From positions 496,001-560,000 of the forward strand of contig CAVYWD010000005.1 of the NCBI GenBank assembly GCA_963772225.1: a DNA stretch of 64,000 nt. Reading direction: 5' to 3'. Below the pieces are notes generated by a model. That model saw nothing but the letters and a program-made list of their open reading frames with translations. It was not told the origin of the DNA and searched no databases. Position 1 is the stretch's first letter; each line of letters opens with the position of its first letter. Below, piece after piece: positions 7,006 through 15,551 of the stretch. Source of the DNA: CAVYWD01 sp963772225. GTDB lineage: Bacteria > Myxococcota > Myxococcia > Myxococcales > UBA5297. A program made the translations under genes and the position numbers.

Positions 7006-10000
7006 GCATCTCCGAGCCGTTCATCCGCCGGCCGGTCGCTACGACGCTCCTGACCGCCGGGCTCCTGTTGGCGGGTCTCGCTGGCTACTTTCAGCTCCCG
7101 GTCTCGGCGCTGCCGCAGGTGGATTACCCGACCATCGTCGTGTCCACCTCGCTGCCGGGCGCGAGCGCCCAGACCATGGCGACGGCGGTCACCACGCCCC
7201 TCGAGCGGCAGCTCGGCCAGGTGCCGTCGCTCTCGCAAATGACCTCGGTCTCCAGCTTCGGCAGCTCGCAGATCACGCTGCAGTTCAGCCTGGAGCGCAG
7301 CATCGACGCCGCCGAGCAGGACGTGCAGGCGGCCATCAACGCCACCTCGAACCTGTTGCCGCGCACGCTGCCGGCGCCGCCCACCTACGCCAAGAGCAAC
7401 CCCGCCGACACGCCCATCCTCACGCTCGCGGTCACCTCGGACTCGCTGCCGCTCGACCAGGTCGACGACCAGGCCGACTCCATCCTCGCCCAGAAGATCT
7501 CGCAGGTCTCCGGGGTGGGCCTGGTGTCCCTCAACGGCGGCCAGAAGCCCGCCGTGCGCGTTCAAATCGACCCGGCCTCGCTCGCAGGCGCGGGCCTCAC
7601 GCTGGAGGACGTGCGCTCGGCGCTCATCGCCGCGAACGTGAACCAGCCCAAAGGCAACCTGGACGGCGCGCGCCTGGACTACGCTCTGGCCACCGATGAC
7701 CAGCTCGCCAGCGCCGCGGCCTTCAGGCCCCTGGTGCTCGCCTACAAGAACGGCGCGCCGGTGCGGCTCCGCGAAGTCGGAGACGTGGTCGACGGCGTCG
7801 AGAACGCGCAGCTCGCGGGCTGGGCGGGGTCGCGGCGGGCCATCATCCTCAACGTCCAGCGCCAGCCCGGCGCGAACGTCATCGCGGTCGCCGACCGGGT
7901 CAAGGCGCTGCTCCCGCAGCTGCGCGCCACGCTGCCGCAGGGCCTGGAGGTCTCCATCTTGAGCGACCGCACCGAGACCGTGCGCGCCTCGGTGGAGGAC
8001 GTGCAGTTCACGCTCATCATCACCGTCCTCCTGGTGGTGGGGGTCATCTACCTCTTCTTGCGCTCGCTTCGGGCGACGGTCATCCCCGGCGTGGCGGTGC
8101 CGCTCTCGCTCATCGGCACCTTCGGGGCGATGTACCTGGCGGGCTACAGCCTCAACAACCTTTCACTGATGGCGTTGACCATCTCCACCGGCTTCGTGGT
8201 CGACGACGCCATCGTGATGATCGAGAACATCTCGCGCTTCATCGAAGACGGGATGCCGCCGTTCGAGGCGGCGCTCAAGGGCGCCCGGCAAATCGGCTTC
8301 ACCATCATCTCGCTCACCATCTCGCTGGTGGCGGTGCTCATCCCGCTGCTCTTCATGAGCGGGCTCATCGGGCGGCTGTTCCGCGAGTTCGCGGTGACCC
8401 TGGCCATCGCCATCGGCGTCTCGGCGCTCTTGTCCCTGACGCTGACCGCCATGATGTGCGCCCACCTCCTCAAGCCGCACAGCGAGGAGGGGCAGGGCGC
8501 CCTGGCGCGCGTCTTCGAGCGGGGCTTCGATGCCCTGCTCGCTGCCTACCGCCGGGGTCTGGACTTCGTCCTGCGCCACCAGCCGGCGACGCTCGTCGCC
8601 ACCGTCGCGACGCTGGCGCTGACCGCCGCGCTCGCCCTGCTCATTCCCAAGGGTTTCTTCCCGGTGCAGGACACCGGCCTCGTGCTCGGCGTGACGCAAG
8701 CGGCCGCGGACGTCAGCTTCCCGCGCATGCTCAAGCTCCAGGAGCGGCTCATCGAGCTCGCGCGCGCCGACCCCGACGTGGAAAGCGTGGCGTCGTTCAT
8801 CGGCGCCGACGGCACGAACCCCACGACCAACAGCGGAAGGCTCTCGCTCTCGCTCAAGCCGCGCTCCCAGCGGTCCGCGGACGCGGCGCACGTCCTGGAG
8901 CGGCTCCAGAGGCGTTTCGCCGAGGTGGAGGGCGTCGAGGTCTACCTGCAGCTCGTCCAGGATTTGCAAATCGACAGCCGCATCAGCCGCACGCAGTACC
9001 AGTACACGCTCGAGGACGCCGACCCCGACGAGCTCGCCGAGTGGGCGCCGAAGCTGGAGCAGAAGCTGCGCGCGCTGCCGCAGCTTCGCAACGTGGCGAG
9101 CGACCTGCAGACCAACGGCCTGCAGCTCTCGCTGACCATCGACCGGGACACCTCGGCGCGGCTCGGCGTGCTGCCGCAGAACATCGACGACGTGCTCTAC
9201 GACGCCTTCGGCCAGCGCCAGGTCTCGACCATCTTCACCCAGCTCAACCAGTACCGGGTCATCTTGGAGATCAAGCCCGAGCTCCAGTCGGACCCGCGGG
9301 TCATCGAGCAGCTCTACGTGCACACCCAGTCCGGCGAATCCGTGCCGCTCTCCGGGCTCGCCAAGGCGAAGATCGAGCCGGCGACCCTGGCCATCAACCA
9401 CCAGGGGCAGTTCCCGTCGGTGACGCTCTCGTTCGACCCGGCGCCCGGCGTCGCGCTGGGAGACGCGGTGGACGCCATCCACGCGGCCGAAGGGGAGATA
9501 GGCCTGCCCCCCGGCGTGCGCGCGGGCTTTTCCGGCGCGGCGCAGGCCTTCCGGGATTCGTTGGCGAGCGAGCCTTTGCTCATCCTGGCGGCGCTGTTGA
9601 CGGTCTACATCGTCCTCGGCGTTCTCTACGAGAGCTACATCCACCCGGTGACCATTCTCTCCACGCTGCCGTCGGCAGGCGTCGGCGCGTTCCTCGCTCT
9701 CATGCTCGTCCGAGTGGAATTCAGCATCATCGCGCTCATCGGCATCATCCTGCTCATCGGCATCGTGAAGAAGAACGCCATCATGATGATCGACTTCGCG
9801 CTGGAGGCCGAGCGCGACCAGCACCTCTCGCCGCTCGAGGCCATCCGGCAGGCGTGCCTGTTGCGCTTCCGGCCCATCATGATGACCACCCTGGCGGCGC
9901 TCCTCGGCGGGCTGCCTTTGGCGCTGGGGACGGGCATTGGCTCGGAGCTGCGGCGGCCCCTCGGCATCAGCATCGTGGGCGGGCTCATCGTCTCGCAGGT

Positions 10001-10139
10001 GCTGACGCTCTTCACGACGCCGGTCGTCTACTTGGCCATGGGCCGCGTGGGCGAATGGATCAAGGGCTCCAAGTCCGCCGCGAAGCAGGTCGCACCGCCC
10101 GCTCCGCCAGCTTCCTCAGCTCCGGTGGCCGCGCCGTGA
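7002..10139 (+). CDS. RND multidrug efflux transporter, MdtB-like inner membrane subunit
   Basis: A 1,045-residue HAE1-type RND permease starting at GTG 7002, overlapping the adaptor stop. It shows the family hallmarks: a PVATTLLTAGLLLAGLAGY first transmembrane helix, two large periplasmic loops, TM4 proton-relay Asp401-Asp402 in GFVVDDAIVMIENI, and Lys923-Lys924 in the TM10 motif GIVKKNAIMMIDFALEAER. Length is normal for the family. It would export hydrophobic drugs or bile-salt-like compounds using the proton gradient. Presence of a second, distinct RND gene just downstream resembles MdtB/MdtC, which work as a heteromer. Confidence 0.93.
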   Translation: MSISEPFIRRPVATTLLTAGLLLAGLAGYFQLPVSALPQVDYPTIVVSTSLPGASAQTMATAVTTPLERQLGQVPSLSQMTSVSSFGSSQITLQFSLERSIDAAEQDVQAAINATSNLLPRTLPAPPTYAKSNPADTPILTLAVTSDSLPLDQVDDQADSILAQKISQVSGVGLVSLNGGQKPAVRVQIDPASLAGAGLTLEDVRSALIAANVNQPKGNLDGARLDYALATDDQLASAAAFRPLVLAYKNGAPVRLREVGDVVDGVENAQLAGWAGSRRAIILNVQRQPGANVIAVADRVKALLPQLRATLPQGLEVSILSDRTETVRASVEDVQFTLIITVLLVVGVIYLFLRSLRATVIPGVAVPLSLIGTFGAMYLAGYSLNNLSLMALTISTGFVVDDAIVMIENISRFIEDGMPPFEAALKGARQIGFTIISLTISLVAVLIPLLFMSGLIGRLFREFAVTLAIAIGVSALLSLTLTAMMCAHLLKPHSEEGQGALARVFERGFDALLAAYRRGLDFVLRHQPATLVATVATLALTAALALLIPKGFFPVQDTGLVLGVTQAAADVSFPRMLKLQERLIELARADPDVESVASFIGADGTNPTTNSGRLSLSLKPRSQRSADAAHVLERLQRRFAEVEGVEVYLQLVQDLQIDSRISRTQYQYTLEDADPDELAEWAPKLEQKLRALPQLRNVASDLQTNGLQLSLTIDRDTSARLGVLPQNIDDVLYDAFGQRQVSTIFTQLNQYRVILEIKPELQSDPRVIEQLYVHTQSGESVPLSGLAKAKIEPATLAINHQGQFPSVTLSFDPAPGVALGDAVDAIHAAEGEIGLPPGVRAGFSGAAQAFRDSLASEPLLILAALLTVYIVLGVLYESYIHPVTILSTLPSAGVGAFLALMLVRVEFSIIALIGIILLIGIVKKNAIMMIDFALEAERDQHLSPLEAIRQACLLRFRPIMMTTLAALLGGLPLALGTGIGSELRRPLGISIVGGLIVSQVLTLFTTPVVYLAMGRVGEWIKGSKSAAKQVAPPAPPASSAPVAAP

Positions 10140-10529
10140 ATCCACCGATGGAAACGCCGCCTCAAGGCGCGCGCGCTGCGAGGCCGCCGCCAGAAGCGGT
10201 TGCAGCAAATCGGCGGGCCCCGCCTCCCGCGCCGGGGTCTAAAGACCCCCGGCTACGCTTACGAAGCCGGCTGAAGCCGGCTGGGTATGAAGGGTCGGAA
10301 AGGTCGAGGATGGAGTCGAGCCAAACTGTATCCGGCTTTGCTCGTCACTTCATCGGTCTTGTTTTTCCAGCCGGCTTCAGCCGGCTTCCCACGCGTAGCC
10401 CGGTCCCTTTAGGGCCGGGCGCGGCCCGCCCCGCTTCGACGGGACTACGACCGGAGGTCCGGTCGTGAACCCGCTGATCGAAGAGGCGCGAAGCGCCCAC
10501 CCGACGGAACTACGACCGGAGGTCCGGTC
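10140..10529. other. Gap between the two RND genes, rich in inverted and direct repeats
   Basis: No gene is supported in this 390-bp gap. It contains a ~50-bp imperfect inverted repeat (arms 10233-10284 and 10367-10418) and a 35-bp direct repeat (10437-10471 and 10502-10536). The second copy of the direct repeat carries the ribosome-binding site and start codon of the next gene. Such a gap is unusual inside an mdtABC-type operon. Confidence 0.6.
10233..10418. repeat. Large imperfect inverted repeat (arms ~52 bp, spacer ~82 bp)
   Basis: The left arm (10233-10284) contains AAGCCGGCTGAAGCCGGCTG preceded by a CTAAAG element and GGCTACGC. The right arm (10367-10418) is its near-exact reverse complement, including the inner 22 bp without mismatch. 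Transcribed, it would form a long hairpin between the two efflux genes. It may be a dispersed palindromic repeat or a processing or termination element that sets the ratio of the two subunits. Confidence 0.7.
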
Positions 10530-10536
10530 GTGAACC
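10437..10536 (+). promoter_or_regulatory. 35-bp direct repeat with Shine-Dalgarno in the loop of a hairpin
   Basis: Copies at 10437-10471 and 10502-10536 differ at one base. Each contains CGACCGGAGGTCCGGTCG, a 7-bp stem (CGACCGG/CCGGTCG) whose 4-nt loop region supplies the GGAGG Shine-Dalgarno core, followed at once by GTGAACC. In copy 2 the GTG (10530) is the start of the MdtC-like gene. In copy 1 the GTG would start a 22-codon peptide that ends inside copy 2. This suggests either a duplicated initiation region or translational control by the hairpin. Confidence 0.55.
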
Positions 10537-13500
10537 TCTCGGCGCCCTTCATTCGGCGGCCCATTGCCACCTCGCTCCTCGCGGCGGCCATCTTCCTCGC
10601 CGGGGCGGCGGCGTTCACCCAGCTCCCGGTCGCGCCGTTGCCGAGGGTGGACTTCCCCACCATCAGCGTGGACGCGCGGCTGCCCGGCGCGAGCCCGGAG
10701 ACCATGGCCTCGGCGGTGGCGACCCCGCTCGAGCGCCGCTTCGGGCGCATCGCCGGCCTCTCCGAGATCACCTCGGCAAGCACGCTGGGCGCCACCTCGC
10801 TCACTCTTCAGTTCGACCTCGACCGCGACGTCGACGCCGCAGCGCGCGACGTCCAGGCGGCCATCAACGCCGCCGGCGGCGACCTGCCGGCGAACCTTCC
10901 CAGCCGGCCCACCTTCCGCAAGGTGAACCCGTCCGACGCGCCCATCCTCATCTTGACGCTCACCTCGCCGACGCTGCCGTTGGCCCAGGTGTTCGACGCC
11001 GCGAACAGCGTGCTCGCCCAGAAGATCTCCCAGGTCCCCGGGGTGGGGCAGGTCTTCGTCGGGGGCGGGCAGCAACCCGCGGTGCGGGTCAAGGTGGATC
11101 CCATCGCGCTCGCCGGCGCGCACTTGTCGCTCGAGGACGTGCGCAACTCGCTCGCGCAGGCGAGCGTGGACCAGCCCAAGGGCGGCCTCACCGGGGCGGC
11201 GCAGGCCATGCCCGTCGTCGCCAACGACCAGCTCTACACCGCGGCGCCCTACAACGACATCATCCTCGCCTTTCAAAACGGCGCGCCGGTGCGGCTCAAG
11301 GACGTGGGCTCGGCGGTCGACGGCGTCGAGAACGACCGCGTGGCGGCCTGGTCGGACGGGGTGCGCTGCATCGTCCTGATGATTCGCCGCCAGCCGGGGG
11401 CGAACATCATCGACGTCATCGACCGGGTGAAGGCGTTGCTGCCCTCGCTGTCGCGGTCCATCTCCCCGGCCATCGACGTGCACGTGGCGCTGGACCGCAG
11501 CAGCTCCATCCGCGCATCGGTCGCCGACGTGGAGCTCACGCTGGTCCTGAGCACGCTCCTCGTGGTCCTGGTGGTGTTCGTCTTCCTGAGGAGCGCGCGG
11601 GCGACGGCCATCCCCAGCGTCGCGGTGCCGCTCTCGCTGGTGGGCACCTTCGGCGCGATGTACCTGTGCGGCTACAGCCTGGACAACCTCTCGCTCATGG
11701 CGCTGACCATCTCCACCGGCTTCGTGGTGGACGACGCCATCGTGGTGACCGAGAACATCGCCCGCTTCGTCGAGATGGGCGACAGCCCGCTCACGGCGGC
11801 GCTCAAGGGCGCCCGGCAGATAGGCTTCACCATCGTCTCCATCACCGGGTCCCTGCTGGCGGTCTTCCTGCCGCTCTTGCTCATGGGCGGGATCGTCGGG
11901 CGGCTCTTCCGGGAGTTCGCGGTGACCTTGAGCGCGGCGGTGGCCATCTCGGCGCTCATCTCGCTCACCCTGACGCCCATGATGGCCTCGCGGCTCCTGA
12001 AGAGCGCCGGCGGGCACGGGCGCTCGCCCCAGGAGCGCCAGGGCTTCTTCGACCGCATGCTCCGCGCGTACGACCGTGCGCTCTTGGCGGTGCTGCGCCA
12101 CCCGGGCTTGACGCTCCTGGTGCTGGCGGCGACGGTGGCGCTCAACGGATACCTCTACTATGCCGTGCCCAAGGGCCTCTTCCCGCAGCAGGACACCGGC
12201 ACCCTGGGCGCCGCCTCCGACGGACCCCAGGACATCTCCTTCCCGGCGATGCGCGACCGGCAGAAGGCGCTCAACGCCGTCCTCGCGAAGAACGCGGCCA
12301 TCGCGCATTACACCTCGTTCATCGGCAACGGCACGCTCAACTCGGGCAACGCGTTCATCGAGCTCAAGCCCCAGGGCCAGCGCCGGCAGAACGCGGACGA
12401 GGTGATCACCGAGCTGCGCCCGCAGCTCGCGCGGGTGCTGGGCGTCCAGATGTTCCTCCAGTCGGTGCAGGACGTGCGCCTTGGCGGCCGGTCGTCGCGC
12501 ACGCAGTACCAGTTCTCGCTGCAGGGCGCGGACCTGTCGGAGGTGGCGACCTGGGCGCCGCGCATGATGGAGAAGATGCGCGGCCTGCCCGAGCTGCGCG
12601 ACGTCACGACCGACCAGCAGACTGCGGGGCTGGAGCTCCGGGGCGTCATCGACCGGGACACCTCGGCGCGCCTGGGGGTCACTCCCACGCTCATCGACCA
12701 GACCCTCTACGACGCCTTCGGCCAGCGCCAGGTCTCGACGCTCTTCACGCCGACGACCCAGTACCGCGTGGTGCTGGAGGTGGACCCCAAGGTCGCGACC
12801 GGGCCCGACGCGCTCGACCACATTTTCCTTCGGCCGCCCGGGCTGGACCCGGCGCCCCTGAGCACCTTCGTGCGGTTCCAGCCCGGCGCGACGCTCCTGT
12901 CGGTGAACCACCAGGGGCAGTTCCCGGCGGTGACGCTCTCGTTCAACCTCGCGCCGAACGTGGCGCTGGGCCAGGCCGTCGCGGCCGTGCAGAAGGCGAA
13001 GGCGGAGATAGGCCTGCCCGCGAGCATCCGCGCGGACTTCCAGGGGACGGCGCAGGCGTTCAACAAGTCGCTCGCGGCGATGCCGCTGCTCATCCTGGCG
13101 GCGCTGCTCGCGGTCTACATCGTGCTCGGCGTGCTCTACGAGAGCTTCGTGCACCCCGTCACGATCCTCTCCACGCTTCCCTCCGCTGGCGTGGGCGCGC
13201 TGCTGGCGCTGATGCTCTTCAAGTCGGAGCTCAGCATCATCGCCTTCATCGGCATCATCCTGCTCATCGGCATCGTGAAAAAGAACGCCATCATGATGAT
13301 CGACTTCGCGCTGGAGGCGGAGCGCGAGGAAGGGCTCTCCACCATCGACGCCATCCGGAAGGCATGCCTTTTGCGCTTTCGCCCCATCCTCATGACGACG
13401 CTCGCCGCGATGCTCGGCGGCCTGCCGCTCGCGCTGGGGCACGGCGCGGGCTCGGAGCTGCGGCGGCCCCTGGGCATCGCCATCGTCGGCGGGCTTTTGC

Positions 13501-13601
13501 TCTCGCAGGTCCTGACGCTGTTCACGACGCCGGTGGTGTACCTGGCGCTGGACAAGCTGACGCGGCCGAAGCGGTTCGGGCTGCCGCCGAAGCTCTCTTG
13601 A
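10530..13601 (+). CDS. RND multidrug efflux transporter, MdtC-like inner membrane subunit
   Basis: The 1,023-residue permease starts at GTG 10530 with NLSAPFIRRPIATSLLAAAI. TM4 Asp401-Asp402 (GFVVDDAIVVTENI) and TM10 Lys917-Lys918 (GIVKKNAIMMIDFALEAER) are present, so proton coupling residues are intact. It is clearly related to, but different from, the preceding 1,045-residue pump and would form an MdtB/C-type pair with it. Its last ~143 bp (13466-13608, including 7 bases beyond the stop) are duplicated exactly at 15552-15694, after the deaminase insertion. The gene itself remains full length. Confidence 0.93.
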   Translation: MNLSAPFIRRPIATSLLAAAIFLAGAAAFTQLPVAPLPRVDFPTISVDARLPGASPETMASAVATPLERRFGRIAGLSEITSASTLGATSLTLQFDLDRDVDAAARDVQAAINAAGGDLPANLPSRPTFRKVNPSDAPILILTLTSPTLPLAQVFDAANSVLAQKISQVPGVGQVFVGGGQQPAVRVKVDPIALAGAHLSLEDVRNSLAQASVDQPKGGLTGAAQAMPVVANDQLYTAAPYNDIILAFQNGAPVRLKDVGSAVDGVENDRVAAWSDGVRCIVLMIRRQPGANIIDVIDRVKALLPSLSRSISPAIDVHVALDRSSSIRASVADVELTLVLSTLLVVLVVFVFLRSARATAIPSVAVPLSLVGTFGAMYLCGYSLDNLSLMALTISTGFVVDDAIVVTENIARFVEMGDSPLTAALKGARQIGFTIVSITGSLLAVFLPLLLMGGIVGRLFREFAVTLSAAVAISALISLTLTPMMASRLLKSAGGHGRSPQERQGFFDRMLRAYDRALLAVLRHPGLTLLVLAATVALNGYLYYAVPKGLFPQQDTGTLGAASDGPQDISFPAMRDRQKALNAVLAKNAAIAHYTSFIGNGTLNSGNAFIELKPQGQRRQNADEVITELRPQLARVLGVQMFLQSVQDVRLGGRSSRTQYQFSLQGADLSEVATWAPRMMEKMRGLPELRDVTTDQQTAGLELRGVIDRDTSARLGVTPTLIDQTLYDAFGQRQVSTLFTPTTQYRVVLEVDPKVATGPDALDHIFLRPPGLDPAPLSTFVRFQPGATLLSVNHQGQFPAVTLSFNLAPNVALGQAVAAVQKAKAEIGLPASIRADFQGTAQAFNKSLAAMPLLILAALLAVYIVLGVLYESFVHPVTILSTLPSAGVGALLALMLFKSELSIIAFIGIILLIGIVKKNAIMMIDFALEAEREEGLSTIDAIRKACLLRFRPILMTTLAAMLGGLPLALGHGAGSELRRPLGIAIVGGLLLSQVLTLFTTPVVYLALDKLTRPKRFGLPPKLS

Positions 13602-13608
13602 CCTGTCT
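13466..13608 (+). repeat. 143-bp perfect direct repeat, copy 1 (3' end of the MdtC-like gene)
   Basis: Bases 13466-13608 are identical, without gap, to 15552-15694; similarity ends abruptly on both sides. Copy 1 is the genuine 3' end of the RND gene and copy 2 is a remnant without a start. The pair brackets a 1.9-kb segment carrying the deaminase gene, and perfect identity implies a recent event. Confidence 0.95.
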
Positions 13609-13790
13609 CCTGTGCCGCCAATCACTCCCGGGTTCCCCCTCGAGATGTAGCCGAAGGCCGACCCGTCGGTCTCGCCATTGCCGCCGGCAAGCGAGGCGCC
13701 CAGCCATAAGGCCGCATCTGGATGTCCTCCAACACTGAAAGACGGCTCAAACTCCTTGCGCGACAATCAGACTCGTAGGACAGTCCCCAA

Positions 13791-15302
13791 ATGGTCGGCG
13801 CCGGAGCACCCGTTCCCGAGTTCGGCCCAGAGATCGCCATTGGGCTCGTCGCGCCCATCGGAACTGATCTCGATGCTACGCAGGCGACGCTCACGGATCA
13901 GCTCAGGGCTTTCGGCTACGAGGTGAGGCCACTTCGTCTCAGCGAGCTTGCTGCGAGCGAGGCAACCAAGTTCGGGATAGAGCTGAAGGATGCACCCGAG
14001 TGCGAACGCATTCGCACTCGCATGAGGGCAGGTAATCGCGTTCGTGAGCGTTTTGAGCGCGATGACTGGCTCGCACTGCACGCCTTGGCTGTCATCAATG
14101 GCTCGCGCGCCGTTGGGCCTAACACGCAGCGGCCTCCCGGGAAGACTGCCTATATCCTTCGTTCATTGAAGCATCCACGCGAAGTCGAGACGCTCCGCCA
14201 GACGTACGGCCCAGGGTTCTTCCTTGTCGCGGTCTACTCTTCCGAGCGAGCGCGGTTCGAGTATCTCACGAAAACAAAAGGTTGCACGGAGGATGATGCG
14301 CGAAACCTTATCCGAATCGACATGGAAGAAGAGGAAGACCTGCATGGGCAGCGAACGCGTCGCACATTCGCGCTTGCTGATGTGTTCATCGATCGAGACG
14401 CGACCGGCTTTGAGGACAAGCTTCGGCATTTCCTGAGCCTGGCTTTTGCCCACCCTTTCATCACCCCGGACCCGGACGAGTACGCGATGTTCATGGCGTT
14501 CGCCGCGTCTCTTCGGTCTGCGTCGCTTGGTCGTCAAGTGGGCTCGGTGATCACGCGCTCGAACGGCGACGTCGTTGCGACCGGCTGCAACGACGTCCCT
14601 CGCCCAGAGGGAGGCCTTTATTGGCCCGGTCCGGGAGACAAGCGCGATCATGTCCGCGAGTTCGACTCGAACGACCGTCGGCGCGAGGAAATGGTCGCTG
14701 ACGTATTCGACCGCCTTTCCAAGGCTGGGGTTCTCAAAGAGGGTGCGAGCGTCGAGGTTGCTAGGAAAGCCCTGGCGCGAAGCATCCTTCACGAGGTCAC
14801 CGAGTACGGCCGAGCTGTTCATGCCGAGATGGAGGCGCTGCTTTCGTGCGCACGCAACGGCATCTCCATCAAAGGAGGTACTCTCTTCACCACGACGTTC
14901 CCGTGTCACAACTGCGCGAAACACATCGTGGACGCCGGGATCATGCGCGTCGTCTACATCGAGCCATATCCGAAAAGCAGGGCAACGGATCTGCACGACG
15001 ACGCCATCACGCTGGAAGGCGATGATAAGCGAAAGGTGGCATTCGTTCCATTCATGGGTATCGGACCAAGGCGGTTCGCCGAGCTGTTTTCGCTTGAGCT
15101 GGGCCCAGGCCGTCTCGTCGAGCGCAAGCGTGAAGGTGCTATTGTGAAATGGGACAGTAGGGCCGCTCGAATTCGCGCTCCGATGCCGCTCTTGGACTAC
15201 CTGGAGCGAGAGAAAGCTGCGGCAACCTTCTTCTTGGCTGCCGTCAGCGCGGTTGCGAATGCTCCCCGGAGTTCCCCGGGCGAGCCAAGGAAAACACCAT
15301 GA
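13791..15302 (+). CDS. Anti-phage dCTP/dCMP deaminase-type protein (AvcD-like)
   Basis: This is a 503-residue two-domain protein. The N-terminal ~230 residues begin IGLVAPIGTDLDATQATL and resemble the P-loop-like regulatory domain of AvcD/anti-phage deaminases, without a standard GKT/S motif. The C-terminal half is a cytidine/deoxycytidylate deaminase: His344 and Glu346 in VHAEMEALL, and Cys372 and Cys375 in FPCHNCAKHIVDAGI, give the complete zinc site and proton shuttle. Family members deaminate dCTP/dCMP on phage infection and starve the phage of nucleotides. Start ATG 13791 is the first codon before the conserved strand; no strong Shine-Dalgarno is visible. It overlaps the next ORF by 4 bp (ATGA) and lies in a recent insertion. 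Confidence 0.85.
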   Translation: MVGAGAPVPEFGPEIAIGLVAPIGTDLDATQATLTDQLRAFGYEVRPLRLSELAASEATKFGIELKDAPECERIRTRMRAGNRVRERFERDDWLALHALAVINGSRAVGPNTQRPPGKTAYILRSLKHPREVETLRQTYGPGFFLVAVYSSERARFEYLTKTKGCTEDDARNLIRIDMEEEEDLHGQRTRRTFALADVFIDRDATGFEDKLRHFLSLAFAHPFITPDPDEYAMFMAFAASLRSASLGRQVGSVITRSNGDVVATGCNDVPRPEGGLYWPGPGDKRDHVREFDSNDRRREEMVADVFDRLSKAGVLKEGASVEVARKALARSILHEVTEYGRAVHAEMEALLSCARNGISIKGGTLFTTTFPCHNCAKHIVDAGIMRVVYIEPYPKSRATDLHDDAITLEGDDKRKVAFVPFMGIGPRRFAELFSLELGPGRLVERKREGAIVKWDSRAARIRAPMPLLDYLEREKAAATFFLAAVSAVANAPRSSPGEPRKTP

Positions 15303-15490
15303 CTGAACTCGAGCCTACGACCCCAGAAGCGAAACAGACCTTCTGGCGGCATGTCGACCGCGTGGCATCAGAAGTCAGAGGCTGGCCCGAGTGGAAGAAG
15401 GCCTTCGCTTGCGAACTCTACTCCTTCCCTGGAGCGGCGCTCGCTGCTCGCCGGGAAGAGCCCACGCAAGTCGAAATAACGATGCCGTAG
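15299..15490 (+). CDS. Small hypothetical protein coupled to the deaminase
   Basis: A 63-residue ORF whose ATG (15299) overlaps the deaminase stop, indicating translational coupling. The sequence is acidic at the start (MTELEPTTPEAKQTFWRHV), then has DRVASEVRGWPEWKKAFA. The WPEWK motif recurs, to my recollection, in small accessory ORFs of mobile regions; this is not checked. There is no signal peptide, transmembrane segment or Cys pair. It could be a regulator or protein antitoxin of the deaminase, or a passenger. The function is unknown. Confidence 0.6.
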   Translation: MTELEPTTPEAKQTFWRHVDRVASEVRGWPEWKKAFACELYSFPGAALAARREEPTQVEITMP

Positions 15491-15551
15491 CGTTGTGGCC
15501 GGTGGACCGGCGTTGGTGGGAAGGATTTCTTGGCTGCTCGCCTGCAGGAGC

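Larger units (their letters stand above)
13609..15551. mobile_element. Putative defence-gene insertion at the 3' end of the RND gene
   Basis: This segment lies between two perfect 143-bp direct repeats, so the net insertion is 2,086 bp. It holds only the deaminase gene and a 63-codon overlapping ORF, and its base composition is visibly less GC-rich than the flanks. Segments such as 14221-14340 contain A-rich codons rare in neighbouring genes. There is no integrase, transposase or terminal inverted repeat. The structure resembles site-specific integration of an element that carries a replacement 3' end, or gene capture by homologous recombination or tandem duplication. Confidence 0.7.

Noticed and set aside
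10377..13766. 1,129-codon open frame on the minus strand across the MdtC-like gene
   Set aside because: It is antisense to a clear RND permease, is extremely Arg/His/Gly-rich and has no family pattern; GC-rich codon bias creates such shadow frames.
13609..15551. Deaminase region as a transposon or integron cassette
   Set aside because: No terminal inverted repeats, no short target duplication, no attC-like palindrome and no recombinase; the 143-bp repeats are far longer than a transposition duplication.
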